A program made the translations under genes and the position numbers. A DNA stretch of 64,000 nt from LZORAL124-50-18 sp051208045 (GTDB lineage: Bacteria > Pseudomonadota > Gammaproteobacteria > Pseudomonadales > Oleiphilaceae): contig JBPJFY010000001.1 of NCBI GenBank assembly GCA_051208045.1, forward strand, positions 372,001 to 436,000, in the 5' to 3' direction. Positions 43,100 to 51,255 of this stretch are shown here, one piece after another. Within the stretch, counting starts at the first letter, position 1, and every line of letters starts with the position of its first letter. Under the pieces are notes generated by a model. It ran no database searches. It was not told the origin of the DNA and saw only the letters and a list, made by a program, of their open reading frames with translations.

Positions 43100-43342
43100 A
43101 TGGCAATAGGTTCGGTCGTTAATACGGGTGTGCAAGGGTTTCAACGTGCTGTGGCTGGCGTTGAGCGGTCTGCACAGCAGATTGCTGGTGTGGCTGCGGA
43201 GCAGAACATCACCGAAGAAGGGGGTGATCTCATTGCGCCCCTGGTAGAAATGAAGCTCTACGAACTGAATGCCAAAGCCTCCGCGAAGGTGGTAGAAACG
43301 GGCGATAAAGTCTTGGGAACCTTGCTCGACATCAAGGCCTGA
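43100..43342 (+). CDS. Small flagellar-rod-like helical protein, unknown function
   Basis: An 80-residue protein from ATG 43100 (GAGGTGA ribosome site). The N-terminus, MAIGSVVNTGVQGFQRAVAG then SAQQIAGVAAEQN, resembles the N-terminal helix pattern of flagellar rod/hook proteins. The C-terminus (LVEMKLYELNAKASAKVVET) resembles the matching C-terminal helix, with almost nothing in between. Similar unnamed small proteins occur in Pseudomonas. It is followed 51 bases later by a SprA-type metalloprotease gene. Function is unknown; a cap or adaptor in an envelope structure is only a guess. Confidence 0.7.
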   Translation: MAIGSVVNTGVQGFQRAVAGVERSAQQIAGVAAEQNITEEGGDLIAPLVEMKLYELNAKASAKVVETGDKVLGTLLDIKA

Positions 43343-43393
43343 TACCAAGAGCAGCGCATCTGAGCTGGAAAGCCCAAATATCGGAGAGACAAC

Positions 43394-44443
43394 ATGCAAG
43401 CGGTGGCAGGGAATAACCTTCCCAACACGGTGACGCCATTTGTGGCGGCATCGCGGCCGGTTGCGCCCAAATTGGAGTCGGCATCGCAAGCCATCTCGAT
43501 CAATCCCGTTGAGCAGGCCGGAGTTGTGGTCTCGCTCGCCAACAACCTCAAATCTTCCACCTCTGCACTCGTGTACCAGCGTCCTTCTGCTCCCGACTTG
43601 TCGGCACAGCCCGCTGCGCCGGCAGGCAATGCACCACCCCCAGAAGTCTCGCCAGTTGGTCCGCCGGGCAGTGACACCGGCGGGGATGCCAGTGACAGCG
43701 CACCTGCGGAAAGAAATGCCACAAACGCTCAGCCGGGAAGCGAAGACGGTTCAGCGCCGGAGGTGAGGGTGCCGCCTGTCGGGTCATCGACCAATAATGA
43801 GGATGAGTCGGATGCAGTACCTGAGGCTCCACAGAGTGAACCGCCGGTCGCAAATCGTTCCCGAAGTGAGCGCTCTGAAGAAGAAAACGGGGCGGGTCTA
43901 ACCCCGGAAGAGCAGGCGCTGGTGAGTGAATTGTCTGCTCGGGACCGGGAAGTGCGTACTCATGAGTTGCAGCATCAGGCTGTTGGTGGGCAACATGCCG
44001 GTGCAGCCCGGTTTTCCTATCAAACCGGGCCGGATGGGGTGCAATATGCCGTGGGTGGCGAAGTGTCCATCAGTGTAAGTGAGGTGCCTAATGATCCACG
44101 CGCGACCATTGAAAAGATGCGGACCGTGCGTGCGGCTGCGCTCGCTCCGGCAGAGCCGTCAGCACAGGATCGGTCGGTCGCTGCCCAGGCCAGCCGGTTG
44201 ATGCTCAAGGCCCAGGCAGAGCTGACAATACAAGCGGAAGAAGAGCGGGCGGCATCGGCGGCCCAGCAGGCAGAGCGGCGTGAAGCCATTCAGCAGGAAG
44301 AAGAGTCAGCAAGAGACAGTCGTGCTGAGAACCAACAAGCATCCAATAGCAATATCCGCACCTATGAATCCTTCATTCAGTTGGGGCAACAATACGAAAA
44401 CGGCTTGCAGCCAGAGCCAAACTTATTGGATGTGGTGGTTTAG
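43394..44443 (+). CDS. Putative metalloprotease, SprA/CJM1_0395 family
   Basis: A 349-residue protein. Residues 1-170 are Pro/Ala/Ser/Glu-rich and probably disordered. Residues about 176-280 form the conserved core LSARDREVRTHELQHQAVGG, with the zinc-metallopeptidase motif HExxH at 190-194 (HELQH) and YAVGGEVSISVSEVPNDP behind it. The C-terminal third is an Ala/Gln/Glu-rich coiled coil. This is the core of the SprA-related/CJM1_0395 family, whose substrate is not known. It follows the small rod-like gene and probably forms an operon with it. No signal peptide is visible. Confidence 0.85.
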   Translation: MQAVAGNNLPNTVTPFVAASRPVAPKLESASQAISINPVEQAGVVVSLANNLKSSTSALVYQRPSAPDLSAQPAAPAGNAPPPEVSPVGPPGSDTGGDASDSAPAERNATNAQPGSEDGSAPEVRVPPVGSSTNNEDESDAVPEAPQSEPPVANRSRSERSEEENGAGLTPEEQALVSELSARDREVRTHELQHQAVGGQHAGAARFSYQTGPDGVQYAVGGEVSISVSEVPNDPRATIEKMRTVRAAALAPAEPSAQDRSVAAQASRLMLKAQAELTIQAEEERAASAAQQAERREAIQQEEESARDSRAENQQASNSNIRTYESFIQLGQQYENGLQPEPNLLDVVV

Positions 44444-44755
44444 TCATCCCGTCCGCCCGCGACATGCCATGCCACGCGAGCGCCTAAGTCTCCTGGTGAA
44501 AATTCAGCCCCATACTACTATGGTCTAATTGACGACGTCTCTGTACGTTTATTTGCACCAAACTAGCGCGGTTCAAGTGTCTGTCCAAGATCCACGAGGT
44601 TCACAATTTACAATTCGTTGCAGAAATTTTGCGGAATTAGATTAATTGCTCTAAGTGTATGTAAAATCGAAGGGTTTTGCTCGGGTTCGAATGGTGTGGA
44701 GCAATTTTGACGGGATTTTTTGACCGAATTCGCAAAATATTTCAATTCGTGAGCC
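44444..44755. other. Intergenic region without recognised gene
   Basis: About 310 bases between the metalloprotease stop and the fadE promoter. It is AT-rich with several TTTT/AAAA runs and no coding frame with a ribosome site. I see no confident terminator or RNA gene in it. Confidence 0.5.
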
Positions 44756-44784
44756 TTGACAATTTTCTAAAGCAAACGTATGTT
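44756..44784 (+). promoter_or_regulatory. Candidate sigma-70 promoter of the first fadE gene
   Basis: Perfect -35 TTGACA (44756-44761), 17-base spacer, -10 TATGTT (44779-44784, four of six). The -10 overlaps the PsrA-like boxes. The predicted start near 44791 gives a leader of about 245 bases. Confidence 0.6.
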
Positions 44785-44799
44785 TCAAACACTTGTTTG
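44773..44799. promoter_or_regulatory. Two overlapping PsrA-like operator boxes
   Basis: CAAAC-GTAT-GTTTC (44773-44786) and CAAAC-ACTT-GTTTG (44786-44799) fit the PsrA consensus (G/C)AAAC-N2-4-GTTT(G/C). They cover the -10 region of the fadE promoter. PsrA is the TetR-type repressor released by long-chain fatty acids in pseudomonads. Confidence 0.68.
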
Positions 44800-44802
44800 A
44801 TA

Positions 44803-44820
44803 CATGAAAAGCGTTTCATG
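44803..44820. repeat. Inverted repeat downstream of the PsrA-like boxes
   Basis: CATGAAA-AGCG-TTTCATG, a perfect 7-4-7 repeat that gains one more pair on each side (44802 with 44821). It begins three bases after the second box and falls in the early transcribed region; it could be a second operator or the first leader hairpin. Confidence 0.5.
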
Positions 44821-44825
44821 TCTCT

Positions 44826-44878
44826 CTTGTCTCTCATGTAACTCCCGCAATTCAACGCGGGCGGACCAGAGAGACAGG
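44826..44878 (+). promoter_or_regulatory. Nested hairpin in the fadE 5' leader
   Basis: TGTCTCTC (44828-44835) pairs with GAGAGACA (44869-44876), extendable by two pairs outward, and encloses CCCGC (44844-44848) with GCGGG (44857-44861). It is about 160 bases upstream of the start codon and has no T-run, so it looks like a leader RNA fold rather than a terminator. Confidence 0.5.
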
Positions 44879-45034
44879 CCAAGCTGAATTGAAGTGATAT
44901 TATCGGCCAGAGGGTATTCCCGGTGCACATGCGCAAGACGTCGTGCTTGCACCCATGGGATTTGGGATATCTTCGTTATAGATAACTGGTTTCGAGGTTC
45001 TTACGAAGCCCACTCAGATATGAGGTAAAGGTGT

Positions 45035-46834
45035 ATGCCAGAATATAAAGCTCCACTCCGTGACATTAAATTTGCTATGAATGAGCTGTTGGGCTCTGAA
45101 GCGCACTACGCCAGTCTGCCTGGCGCCGAAGAAGCCACACCCGATATGGTGGATGCCATTATTGCTGAAGGGGCAAAATTTTGTGAGACGGTTCTAGCGC
45201 CTTTGAATAGTGTGGGTGACCAGGAAGGATGTACCTGGAGTGAAGACGGTGTGACGACGCCAACCGGATTCAAGGAAGCCTACCAGCAGTATGTTGAAGG
45301 CGGATGGCCTTTGATGACAGCATCACCGGAGATGGGTGGTCAGGGTCTGCCTTCCTCGCTTGGGTTGGTAATGAGTGAAATGGTCGGTACGGCTAACTGG
45401 TCGTGGGGAATGTATCCCGGCTTGAGCCATGGTGCCATTGATACCGTCGATTTACACGGTACTGAAGAGCAGAAGCAAATTTACCTGACCAAACTGATTT
45501 CCGGCGAATGGACGGGCACCATGTGTCTGACAGAGCCGCACTGTGGTTCGGATCTGGGTATCCTGCGTTCAAAGGCTGAGCCGAATGCAGATGGCAGCTA
45601 CAGCATCACTGGCACCAAAATCTTTATCTCTGCCGGTGAGCACGACATGGCTGAGAACATCGTGCACATCGTTCTGGCACGTCTGCCAGGTGCACCGGAA
45701 GGGACCAAAGGTATCTCCCTGTTTATTGTGCCTAAGTTTACCCCAAATGCCGATGGCAGCGTGGGTGAGCGTAATGCCGTAACCTGTGGCTCTATTGAGC
45801 ATAAAATGGGTATTCACGGAAACTCTACCTGTGTGATGAACTTTGACGGCGCTAAAGGTTGGCTGATTGGACCTGAGAACAAAGGTCTGAACTGCATGTT
45901 TACGTTCATGAACTTTGCACGCCTGGGTACAGCGCTTCAAGGTCTAGGGGCAGCAGAAGGCTCCTTCCAGGGTGCGTTGACTTACGCCAAAGATCGATTG
46001 GCCATGCGTTCATTGACTGGGCCCAAGAATCCAAACGGTCCTGCGGATCCGATCATCGTGCATCCTGACGTGCGTCGTATGCTTCTGACTCAGAAGGCGT
46101 TCGCAGAAGGTGGTCGTGCAATGATTTACTTCACCGCGCAACATGCGGACATCCTGCATCAGTCTAACGATGAAGAAGCCAAGAAAACTTCTGACGCGAT
46201 GATGGGCTTTATGACGCCAATTCTGAAAGCGTTCCTGACAGAAGTGGGTTACGAAGCAGCTAACCACGGTGTTCAGGTGTTTGGTGGTCATGGCTTTATT
46301 GCTGAGTGGGGCATGGAACAGATCGTTCGTGATACCCGAATTGCTCTGCTGTACGAAGGAACAACGGGTATCCAGGCACTGGATCTGTTGGGTCGTAAAG
46401 TGTTGATGACGCAAGGCGAAGCACTGAAGCAGTTCACCAAGCTGGTCCATGTGTTCTGTAAAGAGCAGGCTGACAACGAAGCGATGAAGCCGTTCGTTGA
46501 GCCACTGGCCAAGCTGAACAAAGAGTGGGGCGATCTGACCATGAAAGTGGGCATGTCAGCCATGAAGAATCGTGATGAAGTGGGTGCGGCGTCCGTTGAT
46601 TTCCTGATGTACTCCGGTTATGTCACCATGGCGTACTTCTGGGCGCGTATGGCCCTGGTAGCTCAGCAGAAACTGGCGGAAGGAACCACCGAAACCGGTT
46701 TCTATACAGCGAAGGTTCAGACGGCAGATTTCTACTTCAAGCGAATCCTGCCACGTACTGCTGGACATGCGCAGATGATTGTCGCCGGTGCAGACAGCAT
46801 CATGGCGATGGAAGAAGAAAACTTTGTTTTCTAA
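45035..46834 (+). CDS. fadE1: Acyl-CoA dehydrogenase, FadE-type (first of pair)
   Basis: A 599-residue long-form acyl-CoA dehydrogenase, starting MPEYKAPLRDIKFAMNELL. The FAD/substrate motifs are MCLTEPHCGSDL and GTKIFISAGEHD; the C-terminal VFGGHGFIAEWGMEQIVRD and RIALLYEGTTGIQALDLLGR carry the catalytic-base Glu (YEG). An extra C-terminal domain (about 470-599) marks the PA0506/PA0508-type family that oxidises medium- and long-chain acyl-CoA. It is ordered after the bio genes as in Pseudomonas aeruginosa. It has its own promoter with PsrA-like boxes and a strong terminator. The gene symbol is by analogy. Confidence 0.93.
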   Translation: MPEYKAPLRDIKFAMNELLGSEAHYASLPGAEEATPDMVDAIIAEGAKFCETVLAPLNSVGDQEGCTWSEDGVTTPTGFKEAYQQYVEGGWPLMTASPEMGGQGLPSSLGLVMSEMVGTANWSWGMYPGLSHGAIDTVDLHGTEEQKQIYLTKLISGEWTGTMCLTEPHCGSDLGILRSKAEPNADGSYSITGTKIFISAGEHDMAENIVHIVLARLPGAPEGTKGISLFIVPKFTPNADGSVGERNAVTCGSIEHKMGIHGNSTCVMNFDGAKGWLIGPENKGLNCMFTFMNFARLGTALQGLGAAEGSFQGALTYAKDRLAMRSLTGPKNPNGPADPIIVHPDVRRMLLTQKAFAEGGRAMIYFTAQHADILHQSNDEEAKKTSDAMMGFMTPILKAFLTEVGYEAANHGVQVFGGHGFIAEWGMEQIVRDTRIALLYEGTTGIQALDLLGRKVLMTQGEALKQFTKLVHVFCKEQADNEAMKPFVEPLAKLNKEWGDLTMKVGMSAMKNRDEVGAASVDFLMYSGYVTMAYFWARMALVAQQKLAEGTTETGFYTAKVQTADFYFKRILPRTAGHAQMIVAGADSIMAMEEENFVF

Positions 46835-46851
46835 TCTGTGACCACTTCAAA

Positions 46852-46876
46852 AGCCCACCTCCTGGTGGGCTTTTTT
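46852..46876 (+). terminator. Rho-independent terminator after first fadE
   Basis: AGCCCACC (46852-46859), loop TCCT, GGTGGGCT (46864-46871), with six T at 46871-46876. Canonical and strong; it separates the two fadE genes. Confidence 0.95.
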
Positions 46877-47030
46877 GTGGCATAAGCGGCGTGCAATGTA
46901 AATTTCTGTGCAATGCATGGCACTGGTGGAATCCGAGCATGCCAAACCCGCGTATTTCCTGTAGAATGCGCGTACTTCAAGTTGGGCGGAGCCCGCTTAC
47001 ATTAACCAGGTCATTTAAGAGGACTAGTAA

Positions 47031-48821
47031 ATGGCAGAGTATAAAGCTCCTTTGCGTGATACCCGATTCGTTTTGAATGAAGTGTTTGAAGCGAACAAAC
47101 TGTGGGCATCTCTGGCGGGTACCAGGGATACAATTGATCCTGACACCGCTGATGCGATTCTGGAGGAAGCGGGCAAGATCACGGCATCGTTGATCGCTCC
47201 TCTGAGCCGCAATGGTGACGAAGAAGGGTGTACCTGGCATGACAAAGGTGTCAAAACTGCCAGCGGCTACAAAGAAGCCTACAAAACCTTTATTGAGGGT
47301 GGCTGGTGTGGCCTGAGCGGTAATGCGGACTACGAAGGCATGGGAATGCCGAAGATGCTGGCCGCGCAGTTTGAAGAAATGCTGTACTCTGCGGATATCT
47401 CCTTTGGTTTGTATGTGTGCCTGACCTCTGGCGCGTGCCTGGCGATAGACGCGCATGCCTCAGAAGAATTGAAGCAGAAATATCTGCCGAAGATGTACTC
47501 CGGCGAATGGGCGGGAGCGATGGATCTGACCGAGCCACACTCTGGTACGGATCTCGGCATGATTCGAACCAAAGCCGAACCTCGCGGCGATGGAAGTTAC
47601 AGTATCACAGGGACCAAGATCTTCATCACCGGTGGTGAGCAGGATCTGAGTGAGAACATTATTCACCTGGTATTGGCCAAACTGCCGGGTGCACCTGCCG
47701 GTTCCCGAGGAATTTCCTTGTTTCTGGTTCCGCGAAATCAGGTCGATGAAAACAACGTGGTTGGTGCGAACAACAACGTGACTTGCGGTTCCATCGAACA
47801 TAAGATGGGTATTAAAGCTTCAGCAACCTGTGTCATGAATTTTGACGGGGCGCAAGGCTGGCTGGTCGGCGAAGAAAACAAAGGCCTGGCGGCGATGTTT
47901 ACCATGATGAACTACGAGCGATTGAGTGTTGGAGTTCAAGGGTTTGCAGCGGCTGAGCGCTCCTATCAGAATGCGCTGGAATATGCGCGTGACCGGATCC
48001 AGGGTCGGGCTGCGACTGGTCCTGTGAACAAAGAAAAAGAAGCGGATCCGATCATTGTACACCCGGACGTGCGCCGTATGTTGATGACCATGAAAGCCTT
48101 CACAGAAGGTAGCCGGGCATTCTCAACCTACGTAGCCTCTTTCCTGGATCGCGCCAAATTTTCCGATAATGCGGAAGAAAAGAAATATGCTGAAGCCATG
48201 GTCGCCCTGTTGACGCCCATCGCGAAAGCGTACATGACTGATCGCGCACTGGATAGCTGTATTGCTGGTCAGCAGGTGTTTGGCGGGCATGGCTTCATCC
48301 GGGAGTGGGGGCAGGAGCAACTGGTTCGTGATACACGAATCACCCAGATCTATGAAGGCACCAACGGTATTCAAGCGCTGGACCTCATGGGTCGTAAGAT
48401 TGTGGCTAATGGTGGTAAGCTGTTCGAATTGTTCGCGAAAGAAGTGAGTGAATTCATCGAAGCTGGCCAGGGCGACGCTGCGCTGCAGGAATACCTTGCG
48501 CCGTTGTCAGCGGCGTTGGAGCGTCTGTCTGATGTGACTGCGACAGTCATTAAACAGGCGTCCGAAGACCCGAATGCGATTGGTGCGGCCTCCGTGGAAT
48601 ATCTGGATCTGTTTGGCTTGACTGCCTATGCGTACATGTGGGCTCGCATGGTTAAAGTGGCCGGGGCTGCCGAAGCGGGTGACACCAGCGGGTTTTACTC
48701 CAACAAGATCAAGACAGCCCGATTCTTCTTTAATCGACTGTTGCCAAAGAGCTTGTCGCTGGCAGAATCGATCAAAACAGGCGCTGCAGATACGATGGCG
48801 CTGGACGAAGCGGCGTTCTAA
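47031..48821 (+). CDS. fadE2: Acyl-CoA dehydrogenase, FadE-type (second of pair)
   Basis: A 596-residue paralogue of the preceding gene, starting MAEYKAPLRDTRFVLNEVF. It shares MDLTEPHSGTDLGMI, GTKIFITGGEQD, VFGGHGFIREWGQEQLVRD and RITQIYEGTNGIQALDLMGR, with the catalytic Glu in YEG. The C-terminal domain is also present. An AGAGGA ribosome site precedes it; TAGAAT (46958-46963) could be a -10, since the first gene's terminator implies separate transcription. Chain-length preference relative to the first copy is unknown. The gene symbol is by analogy. Confidence 0.93.
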   Translation: MAEYKAPLRDTRFVLNEVFEANKLWASLAGTRDTIDPDTADAILEEAGKITASLIAPLSRNGDEEGCTWHDKGVKTASGYKEAYKTFIEGGWCGLSGNADYEGMGMPKMLAAQFEEMLYSADISFGLYVCLTSGACLAIDAHASEELKQKYLPKMYSGEWAGAMDLTEPHSGTDLGMIRTKAEPRGDGSYSITGTKIFITGGEQDLSENIIHLVLAKLPGAPAGSRGISLFLVPRNQVDENNVVGANNNVTCGSIEHKMGIKASATCVMNFDGAQGWLVGEENKGLAAMFTMMNYERLSVGVQGFAAAERSYQNALEYARDRIQGRAATGPVNKEKEADPIIVHPDVRRMLMTMKAFTEGSRAFSTYVASFLDRAKFSDNAEEKKYAEAMVALLTPIAKAYMTDRALDSCIAGQQVFGGHGFIREWGQEQLVRDTRITQIYEGTNGIQALDLMGRKIVANGGKLFELFAKEVSEFIEAGQGDAALQEYLAPLSAALERLSDVTATVIKQASEDPNAIGAASVEYLDLFGLTAYAYMWARMVKVAGAAEAGDTSGFYSNKIKTARFFFNRLLPKSLSLAESIKTGAADTMALDEAAF

Positions 48822-48845
48822 GTCTGCTTTCGTTAGTGAACAAAA

Positions 48846-48870
48846 AAACCGGGCTTGCCCGGTTTTTTTT
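48846..48870. terminator. Bidirectional rho-independent terminator after second fadE
   Basis: AAACCGGGC (48846-48854), two bases, GCCCGGTTT (48857-48865), flanked by A-run and T-run on either side. It can end both fadE2 (plus) and the nuclease gene (minus), whose stop is 18 bases away. Confidence 0.92.
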
Positions 48871-48887
48871 GTGCTTGTGTGTCGTCG

Positions 48888-49520
48888 TTACAGCGTATCC
48901 ATGAGTTTTGCGTCAGACACATAGGGATTGTCGTTGCCCTGGACTTCTTTGATCCGCAGATTGCGCTGGGCTTCCTCATCGGAAACGGGGTCAAGGCGAC
49001 TCCATCGTTTGAATTGGTCGAGTACGCCAACGAAGGGCAGATTATAGGTTTGGTGCATATAGACGATGGCGCGCGCAATATCGCCTTTGATGCGGTCAGG
49101 TGGGTCAATAATGAGGAAAGAGCGCTTTTCACCACACTTTTCCACCGGGACGCCAGCACCGAGCTCTTCAAACTTGGCATTTTTTCGTTTGAGCTCAAAA
49201 CGGGACTGCGCAGGGAAAATATTGTGCATGTCGGTGATCATTTTTCTGTACTGTTCGCTGCCTTGCCGACACTGGCGCGGCGTTCCGCACATTAAGTGGT
49301 CCCGTATCCAGGAATCGGAATACACATAGGCTTCATCAATGAGAATGCTTTTTTTCTTAAATGGCTTCTCACAGTAAAAGGTGGAGCCACCGTTCTTGTA
49401 GAGATGTTCCCAGAAGTTTTCTTTCAGGTAGGCTTGTGGATCAGAAATATCTGCTGCGATAGCCGCGGAGGCCACGCCACACGCCGATGAGATTACCAGT
49501 GAGGCGAGTAAATTTTTCAT
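48888..49520 (-). CDS. EndA-family periplasmic nuclease, divergent active site
   Basis: A 210-residue protein with a signal peptide (MKNLLASLVISSACGVASAAIA). It shows the endonuclease I family skeleton: CRQGSEQYRKMITDMHNIFPA, DIARAIVYMHQTYNLP and the C-terminal VQGNDNPYV, which aligns with E. coli EndA VQGNHNPYV. The usual catalytic block EHVVPA appears as DHLMCG and the Asn of GEVNGDRGN appears as Glu in SRFELKRKN, so metal binding may be altered. It may be a weak or differently specific DNase. It is leftward and shares a bidirectional terminator with fadE2. Confidence 0.78.
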   Translation of the reverse strand: MKNLLASLVISSACGVASAAIAADISDPQAYLKENFWEHLYKNGGSTFYCEKPFKKKSILIDEAYVYSDSWIRDHLMCGTPRQCRQGSEQYRKMITDMHNIFPAQSRFELKRKNAKFEELGAGVPVEKCGEKRSFLIIDPPDRIKGDIARAIVYMHQTYNLPFVGVLDQFKRWSRLDPVSDEEAQRNLRIKEVQGNDNPYVSDAKLMDTL

Positions 49521-49811
49521 AATGGGTTGTCTAGCTTTGCTCTTTACGGTCGTAATGTGTTCAGGTTAGTTGTTGTCAACAGGTTGAAAGACCGAGTGCC
49601 TCTGTTTCAGTCGGCGCTTTTCAAGTATTGGTTAAAAAGCGTTCGATATATTATTAATATTAGCGGATTTTTTGGGAGCGCATCGTCAAATTTTATTAAT
49701 TATTGTCGGTGTGCGCGCCCGAAAAAAGATTTGCTGGTAACAAACCGCGCACTATTGTGCGAAAAATGTAAAGAAATGTAAACGGTCTGTTTAAATTCTG
49801 TTGCGTAAACG
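49521..49811. other. AT-rich intergenic region, no gene seen
   Basis: About 290 bases between the divergent-from-right nuclease start and a hairpin. No coding frame has a ribosome site. Short A/T-rich tracts near 49650-49720 could hold the nuclease promoter on the minus strand, but no clear -35/-10 was found. Confidence 0.45.
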
Positions 49812-49848
49812 CGCCGGCGAGTGGCACTCTGATCCGTGCCATCCGGCG
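49812..49848 (-). terminator. GC-rich hairpin after the coiled-coil gene
   Basis: CGCCGG (49812-49817) pairs with CCGGCG (49843-49848), and TGGCAC (49822-49827) with GTGCCA (49836-49841). It lies 29 bases past the stop of the minus-strand coiled-coil gene. The T-run is weak, so it is a terminator candidate only. Confidence 0.45.
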
Positions 49849-49877
49849 TCCGGCGCTTTTGAGAGTGAGGGCGACGG

Positions 49878-50141
49878 TCAGATCTGCCGTTTTATCTTTT
49901 CATAGCTTGCTTTAATCTGGTGGCCGAGCTCATGTGCGGCAGAGGCGATATCTTTGCGTGCTTCCTCTGCTTCTTTACTGATGCTGTTCACTTTGCCCAG
50001 AAAGTGCTCCCAGTTTTTTTCGAGGTTCACCCACTCGTCTTTGATGTCCTGTTTGGCCAGGTGAAGCTGCACATTGATTTCGTCACGTTGTTGCTTCAGG
50101 CTCTCGGTGAGTGACTTGAGTTCATCTTGTATCGCGGTCAT
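49878..50141 (-). CDS. Small coiled-coil protein, unknown function
   Basis: An 87-residue protein made almost entirely of charged heptad-like helix (MTAIQDELKSLTESLKQQRD ... DEWVNLEKNWEHFLGKVNSIS ... GHQIKASYEKIKRQI). It has no Cys, no signal peptide and no hydrophobic segment. Codon use and an AGGAGAAT ribosome site support a real gene. It sits leftward of holA, on the same strand, 85 bases away. I do not recognise a family; a role as a phasin- or chaperone-like scaffold would be a guess. Confidence 0.65.
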   Translation of the reverse strand: MTAIQDELKSLTESLKQQRDEINVQLHLAKQDIKDEWVNLEKNWEHFLGKVNSISKEAEEARKDIASAAHELGHQIKASYEKIKRQI

Positions 50142-50226
50142 CCTTATTCTCCTGCGGCTGATCTATGATGTTATTGTTCAATGAGATTATTATTGGCAGG
50201 AATTGGTCATCGAATGTTGATGTGCA

Positions 50227-51255
50227 TCAACGCGGCGTGCACATTTTAACAAGGAGCTGGCCAAGCTGCTCCTGCGGTGGGAGTTTGGAGTTACCTTTGA
50301 TGGCTCGATCGACTTCAAAGGCCAGATCCAGTAAATCAGTGGCGGTATGTCTGCTCAGTTGCTGAGCGTACTGCACATACAGACCGTGTTGTTTCCGATT
50401 GGTTACGCCACTTTTGTAGCAGGCCTGGTCGGCCGGGAGTCCGCGTTTCCTTAACTGGCCTATTTTAATAATTTGCTGAAGTGTGCGGTTGATAGCGCCG
50501 AGGATCAGCAGCAACTGTACGCCCTCGGAGATCAGTCCGTTCATGATGTGGTAGGCGCGGCGCAGGTCCTTCTTCAGGCAAGCCTCGGTCAAATCGAAGG
50601 TCCGGTATCGACTGCTTTCGGAAACCGCATTCATCACGTCTTCCAGGGTAATTTTTTCGCTGGCATGTTGGAACTTGAGCTTCTCAAGCTCCTGTGCAGC
50701 GGCAAGTAAATTGCCCTCCACCTTTTCTGCGATGAACTGGCTGGCGTCCGGGTCCAGTTGCAATCCCATGGCTGCACTTCGTTGCTTTATCCAGGAGGGA
50801 AACTGGGTAAGTTCAACTGGCCAGAGGGTCAGCACCGCTCCTGTGCTTTCCAGCTTCTGGTACCACTTTTTCTTTAATTCGCCAGGATCGATGCGCGGCA
50901 TTTCAATGATTAAAATGTTGTGTTCATCCATATGCGCCAAGTAGTTTTCGATCTGAGCACAGGCTTCTTTGCCCGGTTTGAATGTGCGGGCTGAACTGCT
51001 TTTTTTAAATCTCAGCTCCAGAATTTTCTTTTCGGCAAAGAGTGAAAGGGCAGCGCTTTCATCGGTGAACAATCCCCAGTCGAAACGACCTTCCACATGG
51101 AAAACGGCGCGTTCGGTGAATCCGTTTGCCATCGCCTGTCGGCGAATCTGGTCAACGGACTCCTGCGCAACCAATAGCTCATCGCCCGACACCAGATAAA
51201 CCGGTAAAAGCGACTGGTTCAGGTGGCGGGAGAGCGCATCGACCGTGAGCTTCAT
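50227..51255 (-). CDS. holA: DNA polymerase III delta subunit
   Basis: A 342-residue HolA: the N-terminal MKLTVDALSRHLNQSLLPVYLVSGDELLVAQE is family-typical. The clamp-loader ATPase-like fold lacks P-loop residues as expected. The helical C-terminal ends with LDLAFEVDRAIKGNSK. It opens the beta clamp with the gamma complex. It follows lptE with a 4-base overlap in the leuS-lptE-holA operon. Confidence 0.94.
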   Translation of the reverse strand: MKLTVDALSRHLNQSLLPVYLVSGDELLVAQESVDQIRRQAMANGFTERAVFHVEGRFDWGLFTDESAALSLFAEKKILELRFKKSSSARTFKPGKEACAQIENYLAHMDEHNILIIEMPRIDPGELKKKWYQKLESTGAVLTLWPVELTQFPSWIKQRSAAMGLQLDPDASQFIAEKVEGNLLAAAQELEKLKFQHASEKITLEDVMNAVSESSRYRTFDLTEACLKKDLRRAYHIMNGLISEGVQLLLILGAINRTLQQIIKIGQLRKRGLPADQACYKSGVTNRKQHGLYVQYAQQLSRHTATDLLDLAFEVDRAIKGNSKLPPQEQLGQLLVKMCTPR

